NCBI RefSeq assembly: GCF_001064145.1
Contig: NZ_JVOJ01000037.1
Span: 93,142 to 157,141, forward strand
Length of the DNA stretch: 64,000 bases
Source: Sanguibacter keddieii
GTDB taxonomy: Bacteria > Actinomycetota > Actinomycetes > Actinomycetales > Actinomycetaceae
Direction of reading: 5' to 3'
Part shown: positions 16,220 through 24,801 of the stretch, in pieces
How positions within the stretch are numbered: position 1 is the first letter of the stretch
Layout of the letters: the number at the start of each line of letters is the position of its first letter
The notes under the pieces: generated by a model
Database searches by the model: none
What the model was told of the DNA's origin: nothing
Seen by the model: only the letters and a program-made list of their open reading frames with translations
Made by a program: the position numbers and the translations under genes

Positions 16220-16804
16220 TCAGGAGTGGCCGAGTGCGGTGAACACGAGAAGATGGCAATCTTCGGACACGGCTAGCGCTTGTATGTCCATGGGGCCGAA
16301 ATCGTGTGGGATCTTCTCTTTATCCGGTGCGAGCGCCTTGTCCGCGAACTCCGGGTCGATCGTGGTGAACTCGCATTCCTGGGGTACGTACTCGTAGAGA
16401 TGAGGATAGATTCCGGGCAGGAGTGTGTCAGTGGTTTCTCCCTCTGTGAGGAGCTGGATCGTCTCGTCGGGGACTGTGGCAACAGCGGTCAGCCAGAACT
16501 CGGGGTCCTGGTCGGGAAGGAAGCCTGTTTGGCTGGAATAAGCGATGGTGAGGTGTACCTCTCTCGCCTCCATATTCGGCCAACGCACGTTCACGGAGTC
16601 CGTCTGGTCCTTGATGGTCGGATCTTCGTCGCTGTGGAAGACGAACTCAGAGAAGCGCGGGTCCTTCGGGTATTGAGGAGCCGCCTTGTGGGCGAAGGGG
16701 TTGCACGCGGTGGTGAGCGCTGCGATGGTGACGAGGTAAAGAAAACACCGGCTCAGGGCTTCCGCACGAGGCCGAATAGCTCGCAGGGAGGATCTGTGGG
16801 TCAC
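16220..16804 (-). CDS. Lipoprotein of unknown function (paralogue 2)
   Basis: 194 aa from GTG 16804, chosen because AAAGGAG lies six bases upstream; a longer frame to 16900 has no such site and no signal sequence at its start. Residues 20-33 are hydrophobic and end in TTAC (Cys34), a less canonical lipobox than in paralogue 1. The body parallels paralogue 1 throughout: DPRFSEFVF, RWPNMEA, DQDPEFWLTAVATVP, LPGIYPHLYEYVPQECEF, AVSEDCHLLVFTALGHS. The two genes are a tandem duplication, including their 3' flanks. No function is recognised. The gene follows the lactate permease terminator by about 40 bases. Confidence 0.75.
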   Translation of the reverse strand: MTHRSSLRAIRPRAEALSRCFLYLVTIAALTTACNPFAHKAAPQYPKDPRFSEFVFHSDEDPTIKDQTDSVNVRWPNMEAREVHLTIAYSSQTGFLPDQDPEFWLTAVATVPDETIQLLTEGETTDTLLPGIYPHLYEYVPQECEFTTIDPEFADKALAPDKEKIPHDFGPMDIQALAVSEDCHLLVFTALGHS

Positions 16805-16846
16805 TGGTGTCTCCTTTGTCCGTACTGCTGATGGGAGCCTACAAGG

Positions 16847-16885
16847 GGGAGGTCCCGGGAAGCAACTTGCTTCCCGGGACCTCCC
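16847..16885 (-). terminator. Strong hairpin after the lactate permease gene
   Basis: Perfect inverted repeat of 19 bases each side of a single C, with arms GGGAGGTCCCGGGAAGCAA (16847-16865) and its complement (16867-16885). It begins 19 bases after the permease stop on the minus strand. Confidence 0.8.
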
Positions 16886-16903
16886 GCGCGCTTGCAGCAA
16901 TGA

Positions 16904-18565
16904 TCAGTGCGGCATGTAGGTGCCGAGCCAGCCCTGGGATGCGATGAACACCAGGGTGCATAGCACCAGGAGCAGGCCGATCGAGTAGGGGGCGGCTTTC
17001 TTGAGGATCTCCGCGTCGGAGCCCTTTGAATCCACCGCAGTCGCGGCAATCGCGAGGTTCTGCGGGGAGACGATCTTGCCGATGCCGCCGCCGATGGTGT
17101 TGGCGGCCAGCAGGATCGACGGGTCGAGGCCGGCGCCGGCCGCGGCGGTCGACTGCAGGTTCGCGAACAGAGCGCCCGCCGAGGTCGCGGAGCCGGCGAC
17201 GGCCGTGCCGATCCAGCCCAGGATGGGGGAGAGGAACGCGAAGGCCGCGCCGGTCGTCGCCAGGGCGGCGCCGATCGAGGTGGTCTGGCCCGAGAAGTTC
17301 ATGACGAAGGCCAGGGCCATGACGGAGGCGATCGTCAGGATGGCCATGCGCAGCGAGTAGATGGTGCGCGGCAGGACCGCGAACATCTCGCCCACGGAGG
17401 TCTGGAAGCGGCCATTCGAGGAGTTCGTGCCATACACGATAGCGACGATGATGCCGGTGACGAAGATCCAGGTGCCGGGGTTGGACAGGATCTGCAGGTT
17501 GTAGTTGGCGGCGCTCGACGGAGAGCCGTCGGCGGTTAGCAGGTTGCCGTAGATGCCGGGCCACGGGATTTTCACGTCCGTCGAGGAGAAGAAGGCCGCG
17601 ATCGGCTTGGCCAGCTTCGTGATCGCGATGATGACGACGACGAGGACGTAGGGCAGCAAGGCCAGTCCGATGCGCGAGCCGGTGGGCTTGTCGGCCTCGT
17701 CGGCCTCGGTCGCGCACTCCGTGGGGGTCGTCGGGCCCCAGACCAGGAGGAAGACGTAGCATGCCGCGAAGCCGAGCAGGGAGGCAACGACGGCGGTCAG
17801 CTCGTAGGAGACCGAGGGGGTGAAGAAATGGCCGACACCAGCCGCAGCACCGGCAACGAGGGCGAGGGGCCACAGCTGGCGCACACCGCGGCTGCCGTCG
17901 AGGATGAAGATCATCAGGAAGGGGATGAACAGACAGAAGATCCAGGTCAGGTGTCCCATGTCGCCGGCGACGATGACGGGGTCTGCGCCACCGAGCTTGC
18001 CAGCCGTGGTCGTGGGGATCGCCATGGCACCGAAGCCGACGTTGATGGCGTTACCGACGACGGCGACGACGGCGGCCTTGATCTTGGGGACCCCCAGGGT
18101 CACGAGCATGGCGCACGTGATGGCCACGGGTGCGCCGAAGCCGGCCAGACCCTCAAGCAGGCCACAGAAGCACCACGCGACGATGAGGGCCTGGGCGCGC
18201 TGGTCGCCGCGGCCGATCGTATTAAAGACGGCCTTCAGGTCGGAGCTGCGTCCCGACTTCTCGGTGAGGTTGTACAGCCACACGGCCGCGATGATGATGT
18301 AGATGATCGGCATGAAGCCCATCGCGGCGCCCTGCGTGCCGGACAGGAGGGCCATGCCGAGGGGCATCTTGAAGGCGAAGACCGCGATGCCCAAGGACAG
18401 CACCAGGGAGATGATCGAGCACCAGTGGGTGGCGACCTTGAAGACGCCCATGAGGACGAAGAAGACGACGAGCGGAAGAAGCCCGACGACGGCTGTCAGG
18501 AAGACATTCCCCGCGACTGCCGTCGTCGACGGGGTAAAGGATTGGGCTAACAAGAGAGAAGTCAT
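16904..18565 (-). CDS. lctP: L-lactate permease (LctP/LldP family)
   Basis: 553 aa from ATG 18565, preceded by GGAG five bases away; the first possible ATG (18595) lacks a ribosome site. About 12 or more membrane helices are visible. Family motifs include GLLEGLAGFGAPVAITCAMLVTLG and SPILGWIGTAVAGSATSAGALFANLQ near the C-terminal half, and NTIGGGIGKIVSPQNLAIA. The LctP family imports L-lactate (and glycolate) with protons. Its place on the same strand upstream of lutABC, though separated by two lipoprotein genes and a terminator, supports a lactate-utilisation locus. Confidence 0.93.
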   Translation of the reverse strand: MTSLLLAQSFTPSTTAVAGNVFLTAVVGLLPLVVFFVLMGVFKVATHWCSIISLVLSLGIAVFAFKMPLGMALLSGTQGAAMGFMPIIYIIIAAVWLYNLTEKSGRSSDLKAVFNTIGRGDQRAQALIVAWCFCGLLEGLAGFGAPVAITCAMLVTLGVPKIKAAVVAVVGNAINVGFGAMAIPTTTAGKLGGADPVIVAGDMGHLTWIFCLFIPFLMIFILDGSRGVRQLWPLALVAGAAAGVGHFFTPSVSYELTAVVASLLGFAACYVFLLVWGPTTPTECATEADEADKPTGSRIGLALLPYVLVVVIIAITKLAKPIAAFFSSTDVKIPWPGIYGNLLTADGSPSSAANYNLQILSNPGTWIFVTGIIVAIVYGTNSSNGRFQTSVGEMFAVLPRTIYSLRMAILTIASVMALAFVMNFSGQTTSIGAALATTGAAFAFLSPILGWIGTAVAGSATSAGALFANLQSTAAAGAGLDPSILLAANTIGGGIGKIVSPQNLAIAATAVDSKGSDAEILKKAAPYSIGLLLVLCTLVFIASQGWLGTYMPH

Positions 18566-18747
18566 GGCTGCTCCGCGCGTCAGTGTGTGGGACATTGGAC
18601 CTAATTATCATGACATATGAAGGCAGAGGCGTACACAGTTTTGCGCATTTTTCTTTGTCAATGTTGGATGCGGGAGCGCGCCGCATCTCACGTCCAGTAT
18701 GCGCAGCGTCTGCTCGCGTGCCCTACCTCGTCGATAGACTACGAAGC

Positions 18748-20502
18748 GTGAAGACTACATCCGCTGTTCCCGTCCCCTCTGGCTCGCGCATGCCGATTCG
18801 TAAATATCGGGCGTTCCTCGACACGAATCCCGTGGATCTGCCGGATCGCCAGTGGCCCTCCAAGCGCATCACGAAGGCGCCGCGCTGGATGTCCACCGAC
18901 CTGCGCGACGGCAACCAGGCCCTCATTGAGCCGATGGACCCGGCACGCAAGCGTCGCATGTTCGACCTGCTGATTAAGCTGGGTTATAAGGAAATCGAGA
19001 TCGGTTTCCCTGCGGCCTCGCAGACCGACTATGACTTCGTGCGTTCCCTCATCGAGGATGACGCGGTTCCCGAGGACGTGACGATCTCGGTTCTTACCCA
19101 GTCGCGCCCCGAGCTGATCGAGCGCACGGTCGAGGCCATGGTGGGCTTCCCGCGTGCGACGGTGCACCTCTACAACGCGACGGCGCCCGTGTTCCGCGCG
19201 GTCGTGTTCCACGCGGATAAGGCGCAGACGATTGAGCTGGCGCAGTTCGGCACGCGTGAGGTGATCGCGCAGGCTGAGAAGCGCCTGGGTGATGAGACGA
19301 TTTTCGGCTTCGAGTACTCGCCCGAAATCTTTGTGGATACTGAGCTCGATTTCGCCCTCGACGTGTGTGAGTCCGTCATGGACGTGTGGGAGCCGGGCGA
19401 GGGGCGCGAGATCGTCCTGAACCTGCCCTCCACGGTGGAGCGTTCGACCCCGAATGTGTTCGCGGACCAGATCGAGTGGATGAGCCGCAACCTGAGCCGC
19501 CGCGAGTACGTGGCCCTGTCCGTGCACCCCCACAACGATCGTGGCACGGGCGTGGCGACGGCCGAGCTGGCGCTCCTAGCCGGCGCGGACCGCATCGAGG
19601 GCTGCCTGCTCGGTCAGGGCGAGCGCACCGGCAACGTCGACCTAGTGACGCTCGGTCTGAACCTGTTCAGCCAGGGCATCGACCCGGGCATCGACTTCTC
19701 GGATGTGGACGCGATCCGCCGCACGGTCGAGCACTGCACACAGATGGAGACCTCGCCGCGCGCCCCCTACGTCGGTGACCTCGTGTACACGAGCTTCTCC
19801 GGTTCTCACCAGGACGCGATCAAGAAGGGCTTCACCGCCCGCAAGGCCAAGGTGGACGCGGCCGGTGGTGACGAGGAAGCGGTCGTGTGGGAGCTGCCCT
19901 ACCTGCCGATCGACCCGCACGACGTGGGTCGCTCGTACGAGGCCGTGGTGCGCGTGAACTCGCAGTCCGGCAAGGGTGGCGTCGCCTACCTCATGTCGAC
20001 GGCGCATGCGCTCGAGTTGCCGCGTCGCCTGCAGGTGGAGTTCTCCCGCATCGTCCAGCGCCACACCGACACGTACGGCGGCGAGATCAATGCGGCCACG
20101 CTGTGGCAGATCTTCGCGGACGAGTACCTGCCCACGAGCGCCGCTCCCGGCCTGGAGCCGTGGGGCCGTTTCGAGATGCGCTCCTCGCAGGTTTCTTCGA
20201 TCGACGATGAGCATGTCGAGCTCAACGCGGTGCTTACGGATGACGGCGAGACCGTGAAGGTGCAGGCCACGGGTACGGGCCCGATCGACGCCTTCGTCTC
20301 GGCGTTGCACGAGTTCGATCTTGACGTGCGCGTCCTCGACTACTCCGAGCATGCGATGAGTCAGGGCCGCGACGCCCGCGCCGCCGCCTACGTGGAGGCT
20401 GCGGTCGATGGTCAGATCGTGTGGGGCGTCGGTATTGACTCCTCGATCACGCGCGCGTCGTACAAGGCCGTCATCTCGGCGGTCAACCGCGCCCTGCGCT
20501 AA
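18748..20502 (+). CDS. leuA: 2-isopropylmalate synthase
   Basis: 584 aa from GTG 18748 (VKTTSAVPVPSGSRMPIRKYRAF), close to other actinobacterial LeuA; an alternative ATG is at 18790. The catalytic TIM barrel starts with WMSTDLRDGNQALIEPM, continues with VHPHNDRGTGVATAELALLAGADRIEGCLLGQGERTGNVDL (metal ligands in HPHNDRG), and ends with the C-terminal leucine-regulatory LeuA dimer domain (VELNAVLTDDGETVKVQATGTGPIDAFVSALH). It catalyses the first committed step of leucine synthesis, acetyl-CoA plus 2-ketoisovalerate. It is divergent from the lactate permease gene and monocistronic, ending at a strong hairpin. No leader peptide or T-box was seen in the 180 bases upstream. Confidence 0.95.
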   Translation: MKTTSAVPVPSGSRMPIRKYRAFLDTNPVDLPDRQWPSKRITKAPRWMSTDLRDGNQALIEPMDPARKRRMFDLLIKLGYKEIEIGFPAASQTDYDFVRSLIEDDAVPEDVTISVLTQSRPELIERTVEAMVGFPRATVHLYNATAPVFRAVVFHADKAQTIELAQFGTREVIAQAEKRLGDETIFGFEYSPEIFVDTELDFALDVCESVMDVWEPGEGREIVLNLPSTVERSTPNVFADQIEWMSRNLSRREYVALSVHPHNDRGTGVATAELALLAGADRIEGCLLGQGERTGNVDLVTLGLNLFSQGIDPGIDFSDVDAIRRTVEHCTQMETSPRAPYVGDLVYTSFSGSHQDAIKKGFTARKAKVDAAGGDEEAVVWELPYLPIDPHDVGRSYEAVVRVNSQSGKGGVAYLMSTAHALELPRRLQVEFSRIVQRHTDTYGGEINAATLWQIFADEYLPTSAAPGLEPWGRFEMRSSQVSSIDDEHVELNAVLTDDGETVKVQATGTGPIDAFVSALHEFDLDVRVLDYSEHAMSQGRDARAAAYVEAAVDGQIVWGVGIDSSITRASYKAVISAVNRALR

Positions 20503-20520
20503 GCGTTCGCAGACAGATAG

Positions 20521-20566
20521 GGCGAACCCTGGCCTCGTTGACGGAGATACGAGGCCGGGGTTCGCC
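20521..20566. terminator. Bidirectional terminator between leuA and a TetR gene
   Basis: Arms GGCGAACCCTGGCCTCGT (20521-20538) and ACGAGGCCGGGGTTCGCC (20549-20566), 18 bases with one G-T pair, loop of 10. Member of the GGCCTCGT hairpin family. Confidence 0.8.
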
Positions 20567-20573
20567 TGTGTTT

Positions 20574-21158
20574 TCAGGCGCGCTGCGCGGCCGGAATCGG
20601 ATTTGTCGCGAGGGCCTCAAGGGATCGACGTACCTGGCCGTCGAGCACGCGGGCGATGCGCTCGGTGAGGATGTAGGGGTCGGTGCTCATGCCGGTTGCG
20701 AGCCATTGGGAGATGTGGCCGAGGATGGCGAGGGTGAAGTGGTCGGTGACGAATACGCGATCGTCTTCGGTGACGGGTAGGTCGGCACTGTGCTGATCGA
20801 CGATGGGTTCCATGACGGCGCGCAGCTGCTTGTGGAGGAAGATCAGCAGATCCTCCATGCCGAGGGAGGAGACGACGCAACGGGTCTCTTCGGGGTGTTT
20901 TTGCATCCACACGAACATGGCGAGCAGGCCATCGGACCAGTCCTCGTAGGTGGCGTGGGCGATGATCTGGTCGGCGACCTCGCGCTTGAAGACCCACACG
21001 GTCAGGTCGCGGATGTCAGAGAAGTGGTAGTAGAAGGCCTGGCGTGTCACGCCGGCAGTACGCGTGATTCCGGAAACCGTCACCTTCGACAGGGGGACGG
21101 TCGTGAGGGCGTCGCGCAGGGCGCGTGCGAGCCGCTCTTTCGCATCGGGGTGGGGCAT
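20574..21158 (-). CDS. TetR-family transcriptional regulator (paralogue 1)
   Basis: 194 aa. The N-terminal helix-turn-helix is VPLSKVTVSGITRTAGVTRQAFYYHFSDIRDLTVWVF, the TetR pattern with the invariant YYHF. The C-terminal half resembles the DhaS/TetR_C_8-type ligand-binding domain (GLLAMFVWMQKHPEET). ATG 21158 has GAGGA six bases upstream. The next gene on the same strand upstream (21406-21945) is a paralogue. No divergent target gene is adjacent, so the regulated gene cannot be named. Confidence 0.88.
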   Translation of the reverse strand: MPHPDAKERLARALRDALTTVPLSKVTVSGITRTAGVTRQAFYYHFSDIRDLTVWVFKREVADQIIAHATYEDWSDGLLAMFVWMQKHPEETRCVVSSLGMEDLLIFLHKQLRAVMEPIVDQHSADLPVTEDDRVFVTDHFTLAILGHISQWLATGMSTDPYILTERIARVLDGQVRRSLEALATNPIPAAQRA

Positions 21159-21323
21159 CAGTGATCCTCGGCGACAAGAAACAATGAGGTTACGTGCGAA
21201 CTATACATGTAAATTCGCGGAGCTGTCTAATGCCTGTCTAGACAGAACTGACCAATCGTACAGCGAGGCCCTGGTCGCGCGTCTAGGGATAAGTTGTCAC
21301 GATTATGTTGCGGATGTGTGTCG

Positions 21324-21358
21324 GGCCCCGGTCTCGTTGGTAGAACGAGGCCGGGGCC
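21324..21358 (-). terminator. Hairpin terminator after TetR paralogue 2
   Basis: Arms GGCCCCGGTCTCGTT (21324-21338) and AACGAGGCCGGGGCC (21344-21358), one G-T pair, loop of 5. Another member of the GGCCTCGT hairpin family. Confidence 0.75.
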
Positions 21359-21405
21359 TGGGGTGAGCTGTGTCTGCCCTCGTGCGGTTGGTGGGAATTA
21401 CCGCA

Positions 21406-21945
21406 TTACTTGGCGAGGCGGCCCAGAGCCGGGGTGGTCTGGTCGCTCATGAGCACTCGCATGCGGGCAATCGCGAGCGAGGGGTTGACCTCCAGGCCGG
21501 AAAGCATCCACTGAGCCATGTGGGCGGTGGTCGCCAGCGCGAAGTGCTGGGCGACGACGTCGCGCGCCGTGGCTGAGGCGGAGCCGGGGAGGCGGGACTC
21601 GATGAGCTCCTGAATGCGGGAGGCCAGGAACGCCCACAGGTCGTTCGGCTCAATGGTCTTCATGGCGGCGGCGGTCTCGTCGCGATGGGCGTGCATCCAC
21701 GTCATGGTCGCTTCGATAGCGTCGAGCCATTCTCCCGAACTGGTGGTCAGGCGCGCTGTGACTTCCTCGCGGAAAACCCAGGCATTGAGGTCGTTGAGGG
21801 AGTTGAAGTGGTAGTAGAACGCTTGACGGGTGACCCCGGCGGAGCGTGTCAGTGCGCTGACAGAGATCTTTGACAGCGGGGTCTGCGTCAGGGCCTGGCG
21901 CAGTGCAGTGCCAAGCTTTTCTCGGGCATCAATCGGCGGAGCCAT
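21406..21945 (-). CDS. TetR-family transcriptional regulator (paralogue 2)
   Basis: 179 aa from ATG 21945, chosen for GAAGGAAGG upstream; frames extending to 22107 have no ribosome site. The helix-turn-helix TPLSKISVSALTRSAGVTRQAFYYHFNSLNDLNAWVF is nearly superimposable on paralogue 1, and the shared ATMTWMHAHRDET/AMFVWMQKHPEET segment shows both came from one duplication. The C-terminal domains have diverged more than the DNA-binding domains, so they may share operators but respond to different signals (inference). It is divergent from recO. Confidence 0.88.
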   Translation of the reverse strand: MAPPIDAREKLGTALRQALTQTPLSKISVSALTRSAGVTRQAFYYHFNSLNDLNAWVFREEVTARLTTSSGEWLDAIEATMTWMHAHRDETAAAMKTIEPNDLWAFLASRIQELIESRLPGSASATARDVVAQHFALATTAHMAQWMLSGLEVNPSLAIARMRVLMSDQTTPALGRLAK

Positions 21946-22187
21946 TTGTTTCCTTCCTTCGACGGTTATGGGTAAACCATATCCAGTTACGAAGAAACTA
22001 TCTACTCGAAAACCGTTTGCCGGCTGTGTAACCGACCACGCTGTCAGTTTCTCATATATTGTTGACAGTGCACGCGGGGGCGCTTGTCGATCAATGTGAC
22101 AGCGCACTTCACAACAGATTTCGCGCCGTGCGATGCGGGGCGGGCCTTCTCTCCCAACTCGTGCGGTCGTGACACAATGTCCGTGTG

Positions 22188-22925
22188 ATGAAGTCCTATC
22201 GAGACGAGGCGATCGTCCTGCGTACCCACAAGCTGGGCGAAGCGGATCGCATCATCACGCTGCTGACCGCCGAGCATGGGCAGGTGCGCGCTGTGGCCAA
22301 GGGAGTGCGCAAGACGACCTCGAAGTTCGGCGCACGCGTTGAGCCCTTCTCTGTCATCGACGCTCAGCTCCATCGTGGCCGCACCCTCGACACCCTCACC
22401 CAGGTCGCCTCGATCGCCCAATACGGCGACGCCATCGCCGCTAACTACGACCTCTACCTCGCGGCCACCGTCGTCGTCGAAACCGCTGAGCGCCTCACCG
22501 CGGACGCGCACGACGGCACCCACTCCCAATACTTGCTCCTTCTGGGTGCTCTCAACGCCCTGGCACGAGGCCGCCACGACCCGACCCTCATCCGTACGTC
22601 CTACACGCTGCGTGCCCTCGCCCTGGCCGGCTGGGCCCCCTCGTGCTTCGACTGCGCCGTGTGCGGTATTCAGGGACCCCATTCCTCGTTCTCTATCCCC
22701 GACGGCGGCACCGTCTGCGACACCTGCCGTCCGCCCGGCGCCTCCTCGCCCGCGCCCGATACGGTGGCCCTCCTCGGCCAGCTGCTCAGCGGTGACTGGG
22801 AGCGGGCCGACCGATGCGAACCCTACGCGCGCACCGAGGCCTCGGGCCTCATCTCCTCGTACACTCAATGGCATCTGGAACGTCGCCTGCGCTCGCTGAG
22901 CGTCATCGATAGGAGTCACTCATGA
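22188..22925 (+). CDS. recO: DNA repair protein RecO
   Basis: 245 aa from ATG 22188 (a GTG lies immediately before). The N-terminal OB fold begins SYRDEAIVLRTHKLGEADRIITLLT and continues RAVAKGVRKTTSKFGARVEPFS, the standard RecO signature. A C-terminal zinc motif has cysteines in CFDCAVCG and CDTC. RecO loads RecA on SSB-coated DNA with RecR in gap repair. The stop overlaps the uppS start by 4 bases. Confidence 0.95.
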   Translation: MKSYRDEAIVLRTHKLGEADRIITLLTAEHGQVRAVAKGVRKTTSKFGARVEPFSVIDAQLHRGRTLDTLTQVASIAQYGDAIAANYDLYLAATVVVETAERLTADAHDGTHSQYLLLLGALNALARGRHDPTLIRTSYTLRALALAGWAPSCFDCAVCGIQGPHSSFSIPDGGTVCDTCRPPGASSPAPDTVALLGQLLSGDWERADRCEPYARTEASGLISSYTQWHLERRLRSLSVIDRSHS

Positions 22926-23746
22926 CGGACCTGCGACCCACCCCCATGGACCGCGCACCGAACGACCCCACCGCGCCGCTGCTCGGGCCCGGCCAGTGGC
23001 ACTGTGAGGCACCCGTCTTTCGGAAGGGCGAGGTGCCCGCGCACGTCGCCCTCATCATGGACGGGAACGGACGCTGGGCCAATAGTCGGGGGCTGGCACG
23101 CACCGAGGGGCATCGGGCGGGGGAGTACGCCCTCATGGACACGATCGCCGGCGCCATCGACGCGGGCGTGCGCTACCTGAGCGTCTACACCTTCTCCACG
23201 GAAAACTGGAAGCGCTCGCCCGCCGAGGTCTCGTTCATCATGAACTACGCCTCCGACGTACTCGCCCGGCGCACCGACCAGCTCGCCCAGTGGGGCGTTC
23301 ACGTGCGGTGGAGTGGGCGGCGACCCAAACTGTGGAAGAGCGTCATCAACGCGCTGGAAAAGGCCGATCGGGCAACCTCGCACTGCAAGACCCTCGACCT
23401 CATCATGTGCGTGAACTACGGTGGTCGGGCCGAACTCGCGGATGCTGCCCGATCCATCGCCGAGGATGTCGCGGCGGGTCGCCTGAGCCCGCGCGGCGTC
23501 ACCGAAAAGACGCTGTCTCGCCACCTCTACCTGCCCGACGTGCCCGACGTCGACCTCATGATCCGCACGTCGGGGGAGCAGCGCCTGTCCAACTACCTGC
23601 TGTGGCAGATGGCGTATGCGGAAATGATGTTCGTCGACACGCCCTGGCCCGCGTTCGATCGCGAGGAGCTGTGGGGGTGCCTAGAGGAGTTCGCGGGGCG
23701 CGACCGCCGTTTCGGTGGTGCGGTCGACCGGGTCGCTCAGCCCTAG
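22922..23746 (+). CDS. uppS: Isoprenyl transferase (undecaprenyl diphosphate synthase)
   Basis: 274 aa. The cis-prenyltransferase signatures are in order: HVALIMDGNGRWAN (catalytic Asp), YLSVYTFSTENWKRS, and DLMIRTSGEQRLSNYLLWQ with YAEMMFVDTPWP. The enzyme makes the polyprenyl carrier for peptidoglycan and other cell-surface polymers. It is translationally coupled to recO. Its stop overlaps the stop of the convergent dedA gene, so the two mRNAs must overlap. Confidence 0.95.
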   Translation: MTDLRPTPMDRAPNDPTAPLLGPGQWHCEAPVFRKGEVPAHVALIMDGNGRWANSRGLARTEGHRAGEYALMDTIAGAIDAGVRYLSVYTFSTENWKRSPAEVSFIMNYASDVLARRTDQLAQWGVHVRWSGRRPKLWKSVINALEKADRATSHCKTLDLIMCVNYGGRAELADAARSIAEDVAAGRLSPRGVTEKTLSRHLYLPDVPDVDLMIRTSGEQRLSNYLLWQMAYAEMMFVDTPWPAFDREELWGCLEEFAGRDRRFGGAVDRVAQP

Positions 23747-24285
23747 CCGTTGTCGGGGGCTAGCGCGGCGTCGACCACGCGGCGCTTGCGGCGACCCCAC
23801 ACAATCTTTGCGGCGATCAGCGCGGCGATGAGGGCGAGGCCTGCCCAGCCCCAAGGGGAACCGGCGACCGCTCGGATCGCCGCAGCGAAGACAGCGAGCG
23901 TCCCGAGGCCGTAGAGCAGCGCCCACAGGACGCAACCTGGGATCATGGCAATCGTGTAGGTGCTCCAACGCATGCGTACCAGGCCAGCGCCCGCGTTGAC
24001 CGCCGTCTGGATGCCCACGGTCAGAAAGCACAGGGGAATGACGATGATGCCCCACTTGTCGAGCATGGCAGCGCCCTTGCGGGGGACCGGGCCGTCGAAC
24101 CAGCGGGCCAAAGCGCCCAGGAACCCCTGACGTCCCGCCGCCCGGACGGCGCCCGACGCCGCGCCGCGAGCCAGCCAGTAGGTCGCTTGCGCGCGCAAGA
24201 GAACGACCACAAACAGGAAAACGAAGAGCCAGATACCCTCGCGTGCAAAGGCGGGGACCATGGAATCGATTCCGGCGGCGAACAT
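23743..24285 (-). CDS. DedA-family (SNARE-associated) membrane protein
   Basis: 180 aa with several hydrophobic helices (GIWLFVFLFVVVLLRAQATYWLARG; ALLYGLGTLAVFAAAI; WAGLALIAALIAAKIVW). The central part resembles the DedA core, with FDGPVPRKGAAMLDKWGIIVIPLCFLTVGIQTAVNAGAG and a MRWSTYTIAMIPGCVLWALLY region. DedA proteins have been linked to undecaprenyl-phosphate and phosphatidylethanolamine flipping; convergent placement with uppS is suggestive but the genes are on opposite strands. GGGAG lies four bases before the ATG. Confidence 0.82.
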   Translation of the reverse strand: MFAAGIDSMVPAFAREGIWLFVFLFVVVLLRAQATYWLARGAASGAVRAAGRQGFLGALARWFDGPVPRKGAAMLDKWGIIVIPLCFLTVGIQTAVNAGAGLVRMRWSTYTIAMIPGCVLWALLYGLGTLAVFAAAIRAVAGSPWGWAGLALIAALIAAKIVWGRRKRRVVDAALAPDNG

Positions 24286-24336
24286 GACACTCCCATAGTG
24301 AGGCTAATCAAACGAAGCCTATCCTAACCTACGCAA

Positions 24337-24372
24337 GAGGCCTGGGAAAGCGTCATACGCCTCCCAGGCCTC
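24337..24372 (-). terminator. Terminator of the znu-zur operon
   Basis: Arms GAGGCCTGGGA (24337-24347) and TCCCAGGCCTC (24362-24372), loop of 14. It lies 26 bases after the zur stop on the minus strand. Confidence 0.6.
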
Positions 24373-24398
24373 GTCGCGGCCGATCTGGCCTTAGTGAG

Positions 24399-24788
24399 TC
24401 ATTTCTTCGACTGGCACGATGCGCACACCCCGAAAAGCTCCAGGGAATGCTTGACATCTCCAAATCCGTGCGCCGCCGCGACCGAATCCACCCACGACTC
24501 GATCTGCGACTGCTCGATCTCCTCGGTGAAGCCGCACTCGCGGCACACCAAGTGATGATGGTGGTGGTGCGTCGTGCACGAGCGGTACAGGGCCTCGCCG
24601 TCGGAGGAGCGCAGCGTGTCGACGCGGCCGTCGTCCGCGAGGCTCTGGAGCGAGCGGTAGACGGTCGCCAGGCCCACGCGCTGCCCCTGGACGTGGAGGT
24701 CCTCGAAGATCTGCTGGGCGCTGCGGAAGTCGGTGACGCGGGTCAGCTCATCGAGAACCGCCTGACGCTGTTTCGTCATGCGCTGCAT
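24399..24788 (-). CDS. zur: Fur-family regulator, probably the zinc repressor Zur
   Basis: 129 aa from ATG 24788 (GAAGGG upstream); an extension to 24977 would overlap znuB. The winged helix is RMTKQRQAVLDELTRVTDFRSAQQIFEDL...VGLATVYRSLQSLADDGRVD. The metal-binding region is CTTHHHHHHLVCRECGFTEEI with a second pair CASC near the end (FGVCASCQSKK). Fur-family regulators repress uptake genes when metal-loaded; its place as last gene of the znuACB operon identifies it as Zur rather than Fur. Confidence 0.92.
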   Translation of the reverse strand: MQRMTKQRQAVLDELTRVTDFRSAQQIFEDLHVQGQRVGLATVYRSLQSLADDGRVDTLRSSDGEALYRSCTTHHHHHHLVCRECGFTEEIEQSQIESWVDSVAAAHGFGDVKHSLELFGVCASCQSKK

Positions 24789-24801
24789 GGTGTTCCCTTC
24801 G

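Noticed and set aside
24301-24333. Iron-box half-sites (AGGCTAA and CTAACCTA) upstream of dedA
   Set aside because: Only isolated half-sites match; no full palindrome and no metal-related role of this gene is supported.
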